Part shown: piece after piece, positions 45,240-55,157 of the stretch
Layout: each line of letters opens with the position of its first letter
Numbering within the stretch: the stretch's first letter is position 1
NCBI RefSeq assembly: GCF_030272615.1
Contig: NC_081414.1
Span: forward strand, 760,829,148-760,893,147
Length of the DNA: 64,000 bases
Source of the DNA: Cryptomeria japonica
Taxonomy: Eukaryota > Streptophyta > Pinopsida > Cupressales > Cupressaceae
Direction of reading: 5' to 3'
Notes under the pieces: model-generated
Database searches by the model: none
Told to the model about the DNA's origin: nothing
What the model saw: the letters and a program-made list of their open reading frames with translations, nothing else
Program-made: the position numbers and the translations under genes

Positions 45240-45524
45240 AATAAACTTACTCATTTCTATCATGGCTTGTTATTAATCTACCTAAGATTGGTTAGCCATT
45301 CATAATAAACATACCTTTTCATCCCTTTTCATCCATAATAAATCAACTCCTATCTGTGGCTAAGGCAAATCCTACGTCTAGTAATGGGCGTGGAACTGAG
45401 AGCATTGCATGTTTTGAGGAGTACAGTTTCTTCCAGTTTCCTTCAGTCTATACGCGCACAATCCACAATAAAGCAACATTTTCATCGTTGATCCACAATA
45501 AAGTGTCGTCTTCTCTGTAATAAA
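45240..45524 (+). terminator. Cluster of six AATAAA polyadenylation signals
   Basis: AATAAA at 45240, 45304, 45337, 45467, 45497 and 45519, four of them preceded by CAC or CAT. They lie behind gag-pol and ahead of the antisense ORF. Confidence 0.5.
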
Positions 45525-46655
45525 ATATCAGTTTCAGTTGAGACATTGTAGCAACAATGGGCTTCAACAAATCAAATCTTTCAACAGACTCAGACAACAT
45601 TATGGTTCAGTGCTATTTATCCTTTTTGTGAAAGTAAACATTGTGACCACAATCAAATAAGACTTATACAAGTGACAAGAGATACTAAACTTGAGGACTA
45701 CAGTGGATGTTGGTGTCGAGTCTTGGTTTTCTTTTGATTTTATCTTTTGGTGACATGTCTTTTAGCTTTTCCAGGATGTCTCGGACTAGAGATTTTATCT
45801 CTAGGATGTCTTTGACTACAAAGGCGAGGATGGGGTATCATCACCTATTTTTCTTTTGTTGTCTGCGGAATGTCTCTCAATAATGCTATGACTTGTCCAA
45901 GGATATGAGGACATTGTGAGTCTAGTATGAACTGGGGCATTCTTTGTTTACAACTTTCTTATCTCCATGCAAACAAGTACAATGACTTTCTGGTTCAAAC
46001 ATATGCCTCGATTGTTAGAACCTAATTGCCATAATAAAGCTCAATGATGATAAACACACAAGAAGCTCTTTCACTTCCATATCTTCTATCTTCCATCCCC
46101 CTTTCTTGATTGACCTCCATCATCCTTCTTGAGTCCGTGTAGCCTACTATCACATGACTGAGTATAATGACATACCAAAAACATTTGCATTTCATGTAGT
46201 TGCACCTGCATTACCACATATTAGCATTACATACATATAGATATCACAATTGCATCATATCCTACACACAACACATATTAGCAAATTTTACATTTTCATC
46301 ATGTAAATAATCATTTGCATTATCATATTCATCTGTATTTCATACATTCACATTTGCATCATACATAACATATTAAAAACATAAAAGATTAAAAATATTG
46401 CATTTCATTATGTACATATTTGCATCCACAACATAAGCATCACATAGAAACATACGTCATGAAACATACATCACATAGGTACACATGCATATAGTTGCCG
46501 CAAAGATGAATCATCTCATATATATATATATATATATATATATCATAAAGTGTCAAGATATAATGATGTCAAAATCATATGGCTGCAATCACTTGAAGGT
46601 GTCTACATCATAATACAAAATGGTACAAAACTGATATATAGGGAGCCCTCTATGG
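45525..46655. other. Tat 3' region, no ORF seen; AT microsatellite
   Basis: Low-complexity text with many CAT/ACAT repeats (46160-46480) and an (AT)n run at about 46519-46543. No coding motif. Confidence 0.5.
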
Positions 46656-48476
46656 CTATGATGAACTCCCTCCCTTGGAGCCACCTGGCCTCGACAGAGT
46701 CTGAGCCCTAGAAGGATGTGCCCTAGGATCATCCCTCCTGCCCCCTCTATCTAGTGGTGGTGGAGGACCCATAACCCCACCGCTGGACGCATGTCTCCTC
46801 TGGCTCCCACTCATAGCCTTTGTTGTCCGTGATGGTCTGCGGAAGCTCCTTGCCCGCTGCTCTAGTGGCACTGCCCCATAGTATAGGTCTTGTCGATAAC
46901 CTATCAACTCCCTTGCCCTTAGAACATAGGCATATCCAGCCCCCATGTCCTCTGTCACCTGTCCCCCAGCCCTCAGTGTTGTCTCAGCCTCAATATAGCG
47001 CTGGATAGCCTGATCTTTCTCTCACTCTGTATCCCTAAGCTGACTCCTGAGCCTAGCTGTCTCCCTTTCCAGGTCCTGGATCTCATCTGCCTATCCCTGG
47101 CAGATCTCCCTCAGCTCAAACAGCTCATCCTCCTCCTTGGCCCCTTGTGCCTCTGCCTATGGCTCCTCTTATACTGGTTCCTATGCCTGTACCTGTACCA
47201 GCCTCTGTCCCTATCCCTACACCTATATAGGACCCTGTGTTGCTGGAACCTGTAGTGGAAATCCACCTCAGCCCCTCACCACCCAAGCCTGTCTCTCCTC
47301 CACACCCTCTCTCTGTGGAACCACTCTACTCTCTCCAACCCCCCCACCATCTCCATCTATCGCCTCCCATGGGTCTATCAGTCATGGAAAGGGATGCTCA
47401 GCCCAATATGCAGTGTACTCTGCATCCATACCTGCATCCTCAATCTTCGACCACATATCCCATGGCAAGGGAACCATCTCCACAAGCTACATCACTGCCT
47501 AATCATATGATAACAACGGCCTGAAGTGTGCCTGATCCCTAACTGTCCGAGCATACATCCTGGAACCCCATGGCATCCGCTGGATCCTACCAAACTACCT
47601 GCATACCCTATCCACCAACTGCCTCTCCAATACATAGGGCATCCGCCCAATCAGATATCTTCTCTGGAAGGTATAGGGTAGATCCACTGCGTCATCCTCC
47701 CACTACTCGCACTCAAGGTATGGCCTCCATATCACAGTGTCGATCTCATCCAGGACTCGCCACCAGTACTCTAACCTGCCAATCTGTGGTTGTGATCTAA
47801 TCATATCATATAGATTAGCAAAGTTGTGTCCATGACCCCTACCCCTAAAATGTATCAATCGGGTAACTGGAAGATGCTCATAGGCCCACACCTGTAACAA
47901 TGTAACTCTGCAGCCCAATCCTACGGATTCATTATTAAAAAACTCATGCAGCTCATAGTACAAGTGTGCCAGCACACATAGTCCCTAGGCATATCTGGTG
48001 TGCTGTTTAACCAATCTCTCCAAGGTGCTCCCCCAGACCACAGCCAACCCTCGTGTTGCCCTGTCTGGACACAGGAACCCACTGATCACTCCTCCTAGCA
48101 CTACTGGTAGTGCTAATCCTGTCACTATCATTGTGTCCCAAGCCACATGTCCAGCCCTCATCTCCAATCCTAGATCCTGAAACACTCATCTCAGGGCCTC
48201 CTTGTCTCCATCTCGATCATAGGGAATCAACGCCCCATCGATCGATATCCTCAAAATCCTATATACATCCTCTAAGGTGACTTTCATCTCACCCATCAGT
48301 AAATGAAAACTACAAGTCTTAGAATGCCATCTCTCAGCAAGAGCAGTCAGGAAACCCATGTTCACCCGAAACTAAGGCACATACAGAATGAATCTCAAGC
48401 CCATACCCTTAATGGCAGCCCTGTCCTCAAATGTTAACTCTAGTCGTAATCTCTGTGTCGACGGGAATCTCTCTCA
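46656..48476 (-). pseudogene. Antisense plant mobile domain (PMD) ORF of the Tat element
   Basis: Reading minus from about 48470, one frame continues to the stop at 46656. It holds AERWHSKTCSFHLLMGEMKV and VTLEDVYRIL.ISIDGALIPY, the signature start of the plant mobile domain (aminotransferase-like/MAIN-type). Then come LARLYYELHEFF-like text (LAHLYYELHEFFNNESVGLG), LLQVWAYEHLPVTRL and the IWRPYLECE block. A coiled-coil stretch and a Gly/Arg/Ser-rich tail end it. Only nonsense codons break it (TGA 48186-48188, TAG near 47983, another near 47702 and more in the tail). The frame never shifts. PMD ORFs antisense to gag-pol are known in some Tat elements. Function is unknown. Confidence 0.7.
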
Positions 48477-48536
48477 TGACTCCAGTATAGGTAAGTACTC
48501 CTGCAGTCAAGCAAATCAACTGTGTCAGTCAAAGTG

Positions 48537-48813
48537 GCATTCCCTGTTCATCACAAAATGCTGCTAATTATCTTAAGTACTTATGATGCTCCTATCCTAG
48601 TGACACTCATTGTTCATCATAAAGTGTTGATGTCTATCCTAGTGGTACTCCCTATTCATCACAAAGTACTACGTGTCTTGGCACTCACTGTTCATCACAA
48701 AGTGCTGCACACATTTGCACTCACTTTTCATCACAAAGTGTTGCTCATATTTTGGTACTCCCTGTTCATCACAAAGTACTATGTCTTGGTACTCACTGTT
48801 CATCACAAAGTGC
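48537..48813 (+). repeat. Array of seven 25-nt hairpins with changing stems
   Basis: Units at 48537-48561, 48603-48627, 48645-48669, 48681-48705, 48717-48741, 48755-48779 and 48789-48813. Each has a 5-nt arm, a 15-nt loop close to CCCTGTTCATCACAA, and a 5-nt arm complementary to the first. Arms: GCATT/AATGC, ACACT/AGTGT, GTACT/AGTAC, GCACT/AGTGC, GCACT/AGTGT, GTACT/AGTAC, GTACT/AGTGC. Five units pair perfectly. The other two have one G-U-type pair. Confidence 0.8.
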
Positions 48814-48840
48814 CTTGATCTATCCTATCCTAGGGCTATA

Positions 48841-49006
48841 CTTGAGTGTATCCTCTTGAGTAGTTTCCTAATTGGCAACGTATGTTCTATCACAAAATTG
48901 TCAATCCTAGCCCTATCTTCTATCCTAGTCTTCCTTAGAGGACCTACTTGAGTGTATCCTCTCAGCAGCTTATCCAATCGACAGTGTATGTTCATCACAG
49001 AACTGC
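48841..49006 (+). repeat. Two-copy repeat related to the hairpin array
   Basis: CTTGAGTGTATCCTCT occurs at 48841 and 48948. Each copy leads to a GTATGTTC.ATCACA core flanked by short complementary arms (CAA/TTG at 48876 and 48898, CAGT/ACTG at 48982 and 49002). This extends the hairpin theme with different sequences. Confidence 0.6.
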
Positions 49007-49613
49007 AGATTTGACCTTGACGGTATAAACGTGCCTTCATGACATAAACGCACTTACATATTGCACAGATGCACCTGGCACAAACACAGACGCGCCTAAG
49101 CATTTTTTGACCTTGTTTGACATATTCTAAAATGCATTTATTGCGCTACCTAGCATGCATTTATGACAACATTTATTGTAACAAAGTACAAGGAGGTTTT
49201 GTGGTACTTACCAGCTCTCCTGCATCTGCTGGCCTCTGAAATCGGTGAACGCAATCGAATCTATGCACCAATGCCATCGTTGCTGACTACTGCTACTCTA
49301 TTCTCTCTCTGCACTCTGATCTCTTGGATGTGTGGATGACAATGAGGATGTATTCCCCTTGTGGTCTACCTTATAGACTACCCTAGCCCTAGCCCTCGTT
49401 TGCCGAGTCAATCTTCATTATCTCGTGACTCTGTCGCTCTATCCTATCTTGACATTCCTTTCTAGCCTTTCTTTCTTATCGAGAGATTGTCTGTGATCTT
49501 TTCAAACATTTTTCATCCAATCTCTCAAGGGGGCATATCATTCCCATCTTGGGGCAACTTTGTATCAATTCATATTATCTTCTTTGAAACAACGCAACAA
49601 GCTGCATTATCTC
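49007..49613 (+). other. Tat 3' region up to the LTR, with polypurine tract
   Basis: ACACAGACGCG at 49084-49094 is the exact complement of the leader motif at 35467-35477. A purine tract CAAGGGGGCA lies near 49528-49537. The LTR match begins only at about 49614, so the first 40-50 bases of the 3' LTR appear deleted or replaced. Confidence 0.45.
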
Positions 49614-50361
49614 AAATATTTAATTATTTTAAGCCTAATTCTTCTATTAATTAAATAAATCTTTATTTATTTAATTAATTCATTTATCCTCTTCTAGCCT
49701 TATTTCTCATTAAATAAATACATTTATTTATTTAAATTACCCTTTTCCTAAATTAAATAAATATCTTGTTTATTTAATTGATCCCACTTCCTCTATTAAT
49801 TAAATAAATATTTTTTTATTTAATTAATTCATTAAACTTTTCTACCCATGACACGTGTCATTCTTCTCTGAATTCATACACTACCTACCCTCTTATTATT
49901 TTCTTATTTTCTTTACCTACCCTTTAATCATAGCCGACCATTTATCTTTTACACCTCTCAATCTTATCCCTCCATTTCTTATAGTGTCTTCTATATAAGG
50001 AGATGCTTCCTTCATTATCAAACCTACCTAACTACTTGATCAATTGCACATTCGACTACACTACACCTTTGCACTTTCATAATCAAGTCTAATTGTAACC
50101 ACATTTCCGTTCTTTGTTGAGCTCTTTTGCACATAAAATCTGAGAGCAAATAGATCAAGCAAGATCATTGGAGATAGGAAGAATGGAGATCTAAAACCTA
50201 CTGGACATGTGATGGTATAATCTTTGTGATTTCATTTGATTTGCATTGTCTTAGGTAATCTTCATATGTTATGGTGGATCTTTGTTGTTGTTAGGCTAGG
50301 GTTTTGTGGTTGAATCTATTTAGTCTTTCAATATTGTTGTTATCCATTTTCACTATATACA
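49614..50361 (+). repeat. 3' LTR of Tat element (748 bp, 5' end missing)
   Basis: It matches 34381-35172 from about its 50th base to the end (ACTATATACA). It differs at a few percent of positions in the stretches I compared. Confidence 0.85.
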
Positions 50362-50366
50362 CATCC
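50362..50366. repeat. Target site duplication of Tat element, right copy
   Basis: CATCC, the partner of CATCT at 34376-34380. It is followed by the interrupted Copia protease region. Confidence 0.8.
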
Positions 50367-51358
50367 AAATTAGAAAATAGTTCTCTATTACTAGTCATGT
50401 GATTACTACAACCACTATCTAAAAACCATACATCCTTAGAGCTTTCTTGTGCCACATTGCATGTTTCAAATAAACTACCTAAATTATTATCAAATACATC
50501 TGAATAGTTTGTTCCAGGTTTCTCAAATTCTGCTTGTTTCTTTCTACATTCATATGCAAAATGACCATATTTCTTACAATAATAACATTGAATATTGGAT
50601 TTATCAAACCTTGATGGTTGTTCTTGAAATTTGTTTCTACCTTGTCCTCTATTATTGAAACTACAATTAGACTGATTGGTCCTTTCTCCTTGATCTGTAT
50701 TCATTTGTCCACCTCTGCCTCTTCCTCCTCCTCTGGAATTTGATCTTCCTCTTCCTCTTCCTGATGAACACTATGCTCTGAAAGCATTCTCAAAAGAGGT
50801 ATTATTGTTTCTATTCAATCTTGATTCGTGTGTTAATAGAGAACCCATTAACTCATCTACTGATAACTGTGACAAATCTTTTCTCTTAATTCTTCTCCAT
50901 TAGATCTAATTTGATTCACAACATTCAATACTTGATTCATAAATTGGTCTACAGACTCGGATTCTTTCATTTGTAAATTTTCAAAATTTCTCCTAAGAGA
51001 TTGTAATTTAGCCACTTTCACCTTTGTATTACCTTGATAGGTTGTCTCTAGAGTATCCCATGCTTTCTTGGATCTTGTTGCTGTCCAAACCTTAGGAAAG
51101 ATTGACTCATCCATTGCTTGCTGAATTAAAAATAAGGCTTTTGCATCCTTTTTTTCTATTATCTTTAAGTTGATCTTTCTCTACTTGTTGTAATCTCTGA
51201 TAAGATGCATCATCTTGTGGTTCTGCAAAACCTTTCTCTACCAAATCCCAAATATCTTGTGAGCAAAATAAAGTCTTCATTTTAATTTCCCAAAACTCAT
51301 AATTCTTACCATTGAAGATTGGAATTTGAGGCTGAATTTAAGTATTATTTGTTGCCAT
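50362..51358 (-). pseudogene. Copia Gag, zinc knuckle and protease start
   Basis: The ATG at 51356-51358 opens a Gag whose start fits the plant Copia pattern (IPIFNGKNYEFWEIKMKTLF). Mid-part pieces lie at 51114-50857 (AWDTLETTYQGNTKVKVAKL) and, after an Arg/Gly-rich stretch, at 50704. The zinc knuckle is C-Y-Y-C-K-K-Y-G-H-F-A-Y-E-C. The protease site is WFLDSGCSNHMTSNRELFSN with D-S-G intact. Stops and shifts occur around 51115-51345 and 50705-50860. The frame then reads out into the inserted Tat LTR. Confidence 0.8.
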
Positions 51359-51440
51359 GACTTGCTACAACAATCTCCTTTCTCTCTCAGAAAAAATTCT
51401 GCACCAAAAAATAACTTAGATCTGCCAAAAACTTTTAACC

Positions 51441-51457
51441 TTAGCTTTAATACCAAT
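51441..51457 (-). promoter_or_regulatory. Degenerate primer binding site of nested Copia
   Basis: The minus strand reads TTGGTATTAAAGC next to the 5' LTR, two changes from TTGGTATCAGAGC (initiator Met). Confidence 0.65.
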
Positions 51458-51459
51458 TT

Positions 51460-51719
51460 TGAAGGTAGAGATTAGAATAAAAATAGAAAACAAAACAATA
51501 TATCCATGCTACAACACAAAAAACATATTGCTACTGCAAAGAGATAAAATGAGACTTTTATTAATAATACATAAATCAATTACAATCATTCTTTTATTTA
51601 TAGAAGATTTGAAATCATTCTATAATATCTATCTACTAGTTTTACGGTAGATGTGCATAATAAAGAAATTACTAAATTTAGTTTTATTTGTCTGCAGAGG
51701 AAATTAACGTCTTCTAACA
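51460..51719 (-). repeat. 5' LTR of nested Copia (260 bp)
   Basis: It matches 31046-31337 except for a missing block of about 33 bp after GATGTGCAT. In the intact copy that block is bounded by a repeated GCAT. Confidence 0.85.
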
Positions 51720-51724
51720 ATAAT
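51720..51724. repeat. Target site duplication of nested Copia, right copy
   Basis: ATAAT, identical to 31041-31045. Confidence 0.85.
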
Positions 51725-53370
51725 GTTGATCGTCCCTTTCAACGTGCCAAATTGAGATTGTAATCTTGGAACTCTATGCCGACCTTACGAAACTTGTGTC
51801 ATTCCTCTAATGAAATGACATTGATAGCCCCAAAATCATGGCCACTACCACCTTCGCAACATCATCCATCATGTCATTGCCTTCTTGGTATATGTGGCTT
51901 TCAATGAAATCTTTAAGTTGTTTAATTTCCCCTTTCACAATTGGAAGATAATTTTCTAGCTTCTAATTTGGAGTTTGGTTTGTTCTTGTGGCATTAAATG
52001 TATTCAATCATACATTAATTTTTTTCTTGCAATCAGTTGCAAAAGGGCAGCCTCAATTCTACTCCATTATTCGTAGCCTGTTCTTACCATCAAAAGAACC
52101 TTATCTTCCGCATTTCTAACCACATAGAGCATCTTGGCTATCCCTAAATTTTCTTGAGCCACCCCACCAAAATTGATTTTGATCTACCCTCCACCAAAAT
52201 CGATCATGATCTACCCTTTCTCTAGCAGATTCCACTTTACATCCTTCTTGACACCCTTTTTAATGTAACCAGCCCCATAAATCAGGGGTATGTTACTTTG
52301 TAAAATGCTCATCCCAAAGAGTGTAATGAATATTTTTAAGAGACTAGTTTTGGTATGTAATGTTGGTTACTTGTTCAATACTTGTTGGCTATCAGTCTAT
52401 AATTATTCATCTTCTTTTCCAATAAGATTCTTCAATTCCTTTCTTTTCATACTTCCCAAATGACAATTGAGGGCCTACAAATCCATATGCTTCTAAAGAA
52501 TTCATTCTGATACAGTTTTGGCCACATATTGAATGATGGTAGTAAGTCTGACTGTAAAGGACTCTATCAATCAAGCTTATCCATTACCTTCTTCGAACAA
52601 ATGGTCGACCTAGTCCTCTTTCTTCTTACACAGAATACACCCATTTGGTCCTGCAAAACTAAGCTTTCTTAACCTGTCTCTGATTAGTATAGCCCACAAA
52701 AAGGCATCAAATTTCAGAAGGAGGTTCCTATTGCACATCAAATGTGAGGGTCAATCACTCTTCCATTTTGCCCCTTGTTGAATTCGATATCCTAGATGTA
52801 CTAGATATAATCTTGATTTAACACCACATGATTTCCAACTCCAAGTAATTTTAGCATCCACTATCTTTTTCTCAATGTATCCTTGACTTTGGTACCCCAC
52901 TGATCTTCCAAGACTCATTTAACTTCTTCCAAGTTATATGAATGTTCATTATAACTTCTGACTACCAAAAAGATGTCCACTGTAGATTTTTTATATTCCA
53001 AGTCACATTTTTAGCTATAATTTCTCTCCACGATAACACGCCAAACTGAGGACCACAATGGTGGGTCATGGACTATTAAGATCCTTGTTTGGCATGGGGA
53101 ATCAAGAAATTTAGTTTAGAACACTTCCGCCTGGCAATTTGGTGGCCCTTATTGTGCATGTTCCACACCAACTTTTCTCTGAAGAGCATTGATGCCAAGT
53201 TTCTCATGTCAATGCCTCTAGCCTTCTTAATCAAGGGAGTCTTCATCCAATCTTGACTCCAAAAAAATTCCTCACAATCTGCTTCATCACCTTAACAATT
53301 TTTTTAATTTTTTATTGGCATTTTCATACACTACATTGCATAATTTGGAAGGACAATGATGCAAGGAAAA
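51725..53370 (-). pseudogene. LINE ORF2 C-terminal part, right of the nested Copia
   Basis: The minus strand reads the zinc-binding RT tail of plant LINEs: MCNRNLLLKFDAFLW, then KLSFAGPNGCILCKKKED-like text in pieces (about 52600-52740). Sequence at 52890-53320 matches 12480-12960, so both belong to one LINE family. It stops near 53370, where AT-rich sequence starts, consistent with 5' truncation at insertion. It continues left of the Copia element at 30650-31045. Confidence 0.6.
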
Positions 53371-53909
53371 AAATATATAGAGAGAACTTACATACAAAAA
53401 TAATAAAAATAAAATCAGAAAATAATAGTAAATGAATAAAATTAACTAAAACCAATTTCATAAAGTAATATACTAAATTTAAAATAATTCTAAGTAAATA
53501 ACATGATTATTTTTAACATATACATCTCATATAAAATTAAAATATAAATAACCTGAAAAATCTAAATAAAAAAGTTAATATATTACTTTTAGAGTTTGTT
53601 GTATTTAATTATATTCACTTACAGCTATTTTATAATTATAATTTTAATTTTTATTATTTTCTATTTTCATTCTATACTTTCTTTAACTAATTTTTATTAA
53701 TACATTAAATATAGTTCAAATGCTATTAGTTATATTTACTATTAAGGATATAAGTTAAATCATTACTAAACACGTCTTATATTATACTTAAATATTTATC
53801 ATTATTAATAATATTAAATATATTTTTCATCATTATATAAATATATTAATAATTAATATTATTTAAACTATATTAAAATTTATGATTGTTTATCTTGATG
53901 ATATTGTAA
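53371..53909. other. Very AT-rich interval, no gene seen
   Basis: Long stretches of A and T with no motif. It separates the LINE from the chromovirus-type element. Confidence 0.5.
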
Positions 53910-54169
53910 CATCCCACTTGTGCCCTACATTATATTGAGATTCATCAAAGATTCTTTAATTTGGGGAAGGATATGTTACATCCCACCCCACTTGTGCCCT
54001 AGATTTTTTTATATTTGGCTAATGTTATTTGTGCTTAATGACTCGCAAATTTTATCTTGATGATTTGATATTAAACATAATGGTATTAAGATGTTTAATT
54101 TTGTTGTTAAATAATGCAATGATAGGATTTGAGACTACTACTTGAACTATCCAAGTGTGGAAGTATCAT

Positions 54170-54324
54170 CAAATTAGAAGATAGCATAAGAGGAACTCAA
54201 TACCATCTAAAAAACCTAACTGTAAGTTGAGTCCTTTGAGATGGGAGGGAAAATATCATCAAATTAGAAGATAGCAAAAGAGGAACTCAATGCCATCTAA
54301 AAAACCCTAACCGTAAGTTGAGTC
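54170..54324. repeat. Two-copy tandem repeat, period about 81 bp
   Basis: TATCATCAAATTAGAAGATA starts at 54172 and again at 54253, each copy running to GTAAGTTGAGTC. Confidence 0.7.
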
Positions 54325-54390
54325 AAATTGTCACACATTTACCTTTTGTGTCAGGTACCTTGTTATGGTCTAAATAGATGTATAACATTT

Positions 54391-55157
54391 TATAGACACC
54401 TAAAATTGTCATGTCTAATTAAATAAATATTTTATTTATTTAATTATCTAAGCCTAATTCTTCTATTAATTAAATAAATATTTATTTATTTAATTAATTC
54501 ATTTATCCTCTTCTAGCCTTATTTCTCATTTAAATAAATACATTTATTTATTTAAATTATCCTTTTCCTAAATTAAATAAATATCTTATTTATTTAATTG
54601 ATCCCACTTCTTCTATTAATTAAATAAATCTTTATTTATTTAATTAATTCATTAGCCTTTTCTACACATGGCACATGTTATTCATCTCTTAATTCCTACA
54701 CTACCTACCCCTTTCATTATTTTATTATTTCTTCTACCTACCCTCTAATCTTAGCCGACCTCCTTTTACACCTCTCAATCTTAACCCTCCATTTCATATA
54801 GTGTCTTCTATATAAGGAGATGCTTCCTTCATTATCAAACCCTAATGAATCATCTTAAGGACTTGACTACACTACGATTCTACTTGCAACCACATTCCGT
54901 TCTTTGTTGAGCTCTTGTGCACATAAAATCTGAGAGCAAATATATCAAGCAAGATCAATGGAGATAGGAAGAATGGAGATCAAAACCTTATTGGACATGT
55001 GATGGTATAATCTTTGTGATTTTTGGTGATTTGCATTGTCTTAGGTAATCTTCATATGTTATGGTGGATCTTTGTTGTTGTTAGGCTAGGGTTTTGTGGT
55101 TGAATTCATTTAGCCTTTCAATGTTGTTATTATTGTTATCCATTTTCACCATATACA
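54391..55157 (+). repeat. Solo LTR of the Tat family (767 bp)
   Basis: It matches the LTRs at 34381 and 49614 from TATAGACACC to CCATATACA. It is flanked by perfect CATTT duplications at 54386-54390 and 55158-55162. A full element was inserted and later reduced by LTR-LTR recombination. Confidence 0.9.

Larger units (their letters stand above)
34381..50361 (+). mobile_element. Tat-lineage Ty3/Gypsy element, 16 kb
   Basis: LTRs at 34381-35172 and 49614-50361 bracket a long leader, gag-pol on the plus strand, and a 4.6-kb 3' region with an antisense plant-mobile-domain ORF. Two RNase H domains in tandem (42723-42929 and 43190-43580) mark the Tat lineage (relatives of Ogre and Retand), where the dual RNase H and extra antisense ORFs have been described. 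It sits inside a Copia element with a 5-bp target duplication. Confidence 0.85.
31046..51719 (-). mobile_element. Copia element split by a Tat Gypsy element
   Basis: LTRs are at 31046-31337 and 51460-51719, with perfect ATAAT target duplications outside. Without the 16-kb insertion it would be about 4.7 kb. Order on the minus strand: 5' LTR, degenerate primer site, gag, zinc knuckle, protease, [Tat insertion], pre-integrase, integrase, RT, RNase H, polypurine tract, 3' LTR. The Tat element cut the frame just after the protease motif. Confidence 0.9.

Noticed and set aside
48537-48813. Array read as box C/D snoRNAs (antisense units contain GTGATGA, a box C match)
   Set aside because: Units are only 25 nt, no box D (CTGA) is placed before the closing stem, and the spacing does not fit snoRNA.
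48537-48813. CRISPR array
   Set aside because: Plant sequence, spacers of irregular length (9 to 41 nt) and varying repeat arms.
48522-48818. ORF of 98 codons with repeated VHHKVL
   Set aside because: The repeat in the protein only mirrors the DNA hairpin units. Parts of the array are also open in another frame (48673-48951), and neither frame has a recognisable start context or domain.
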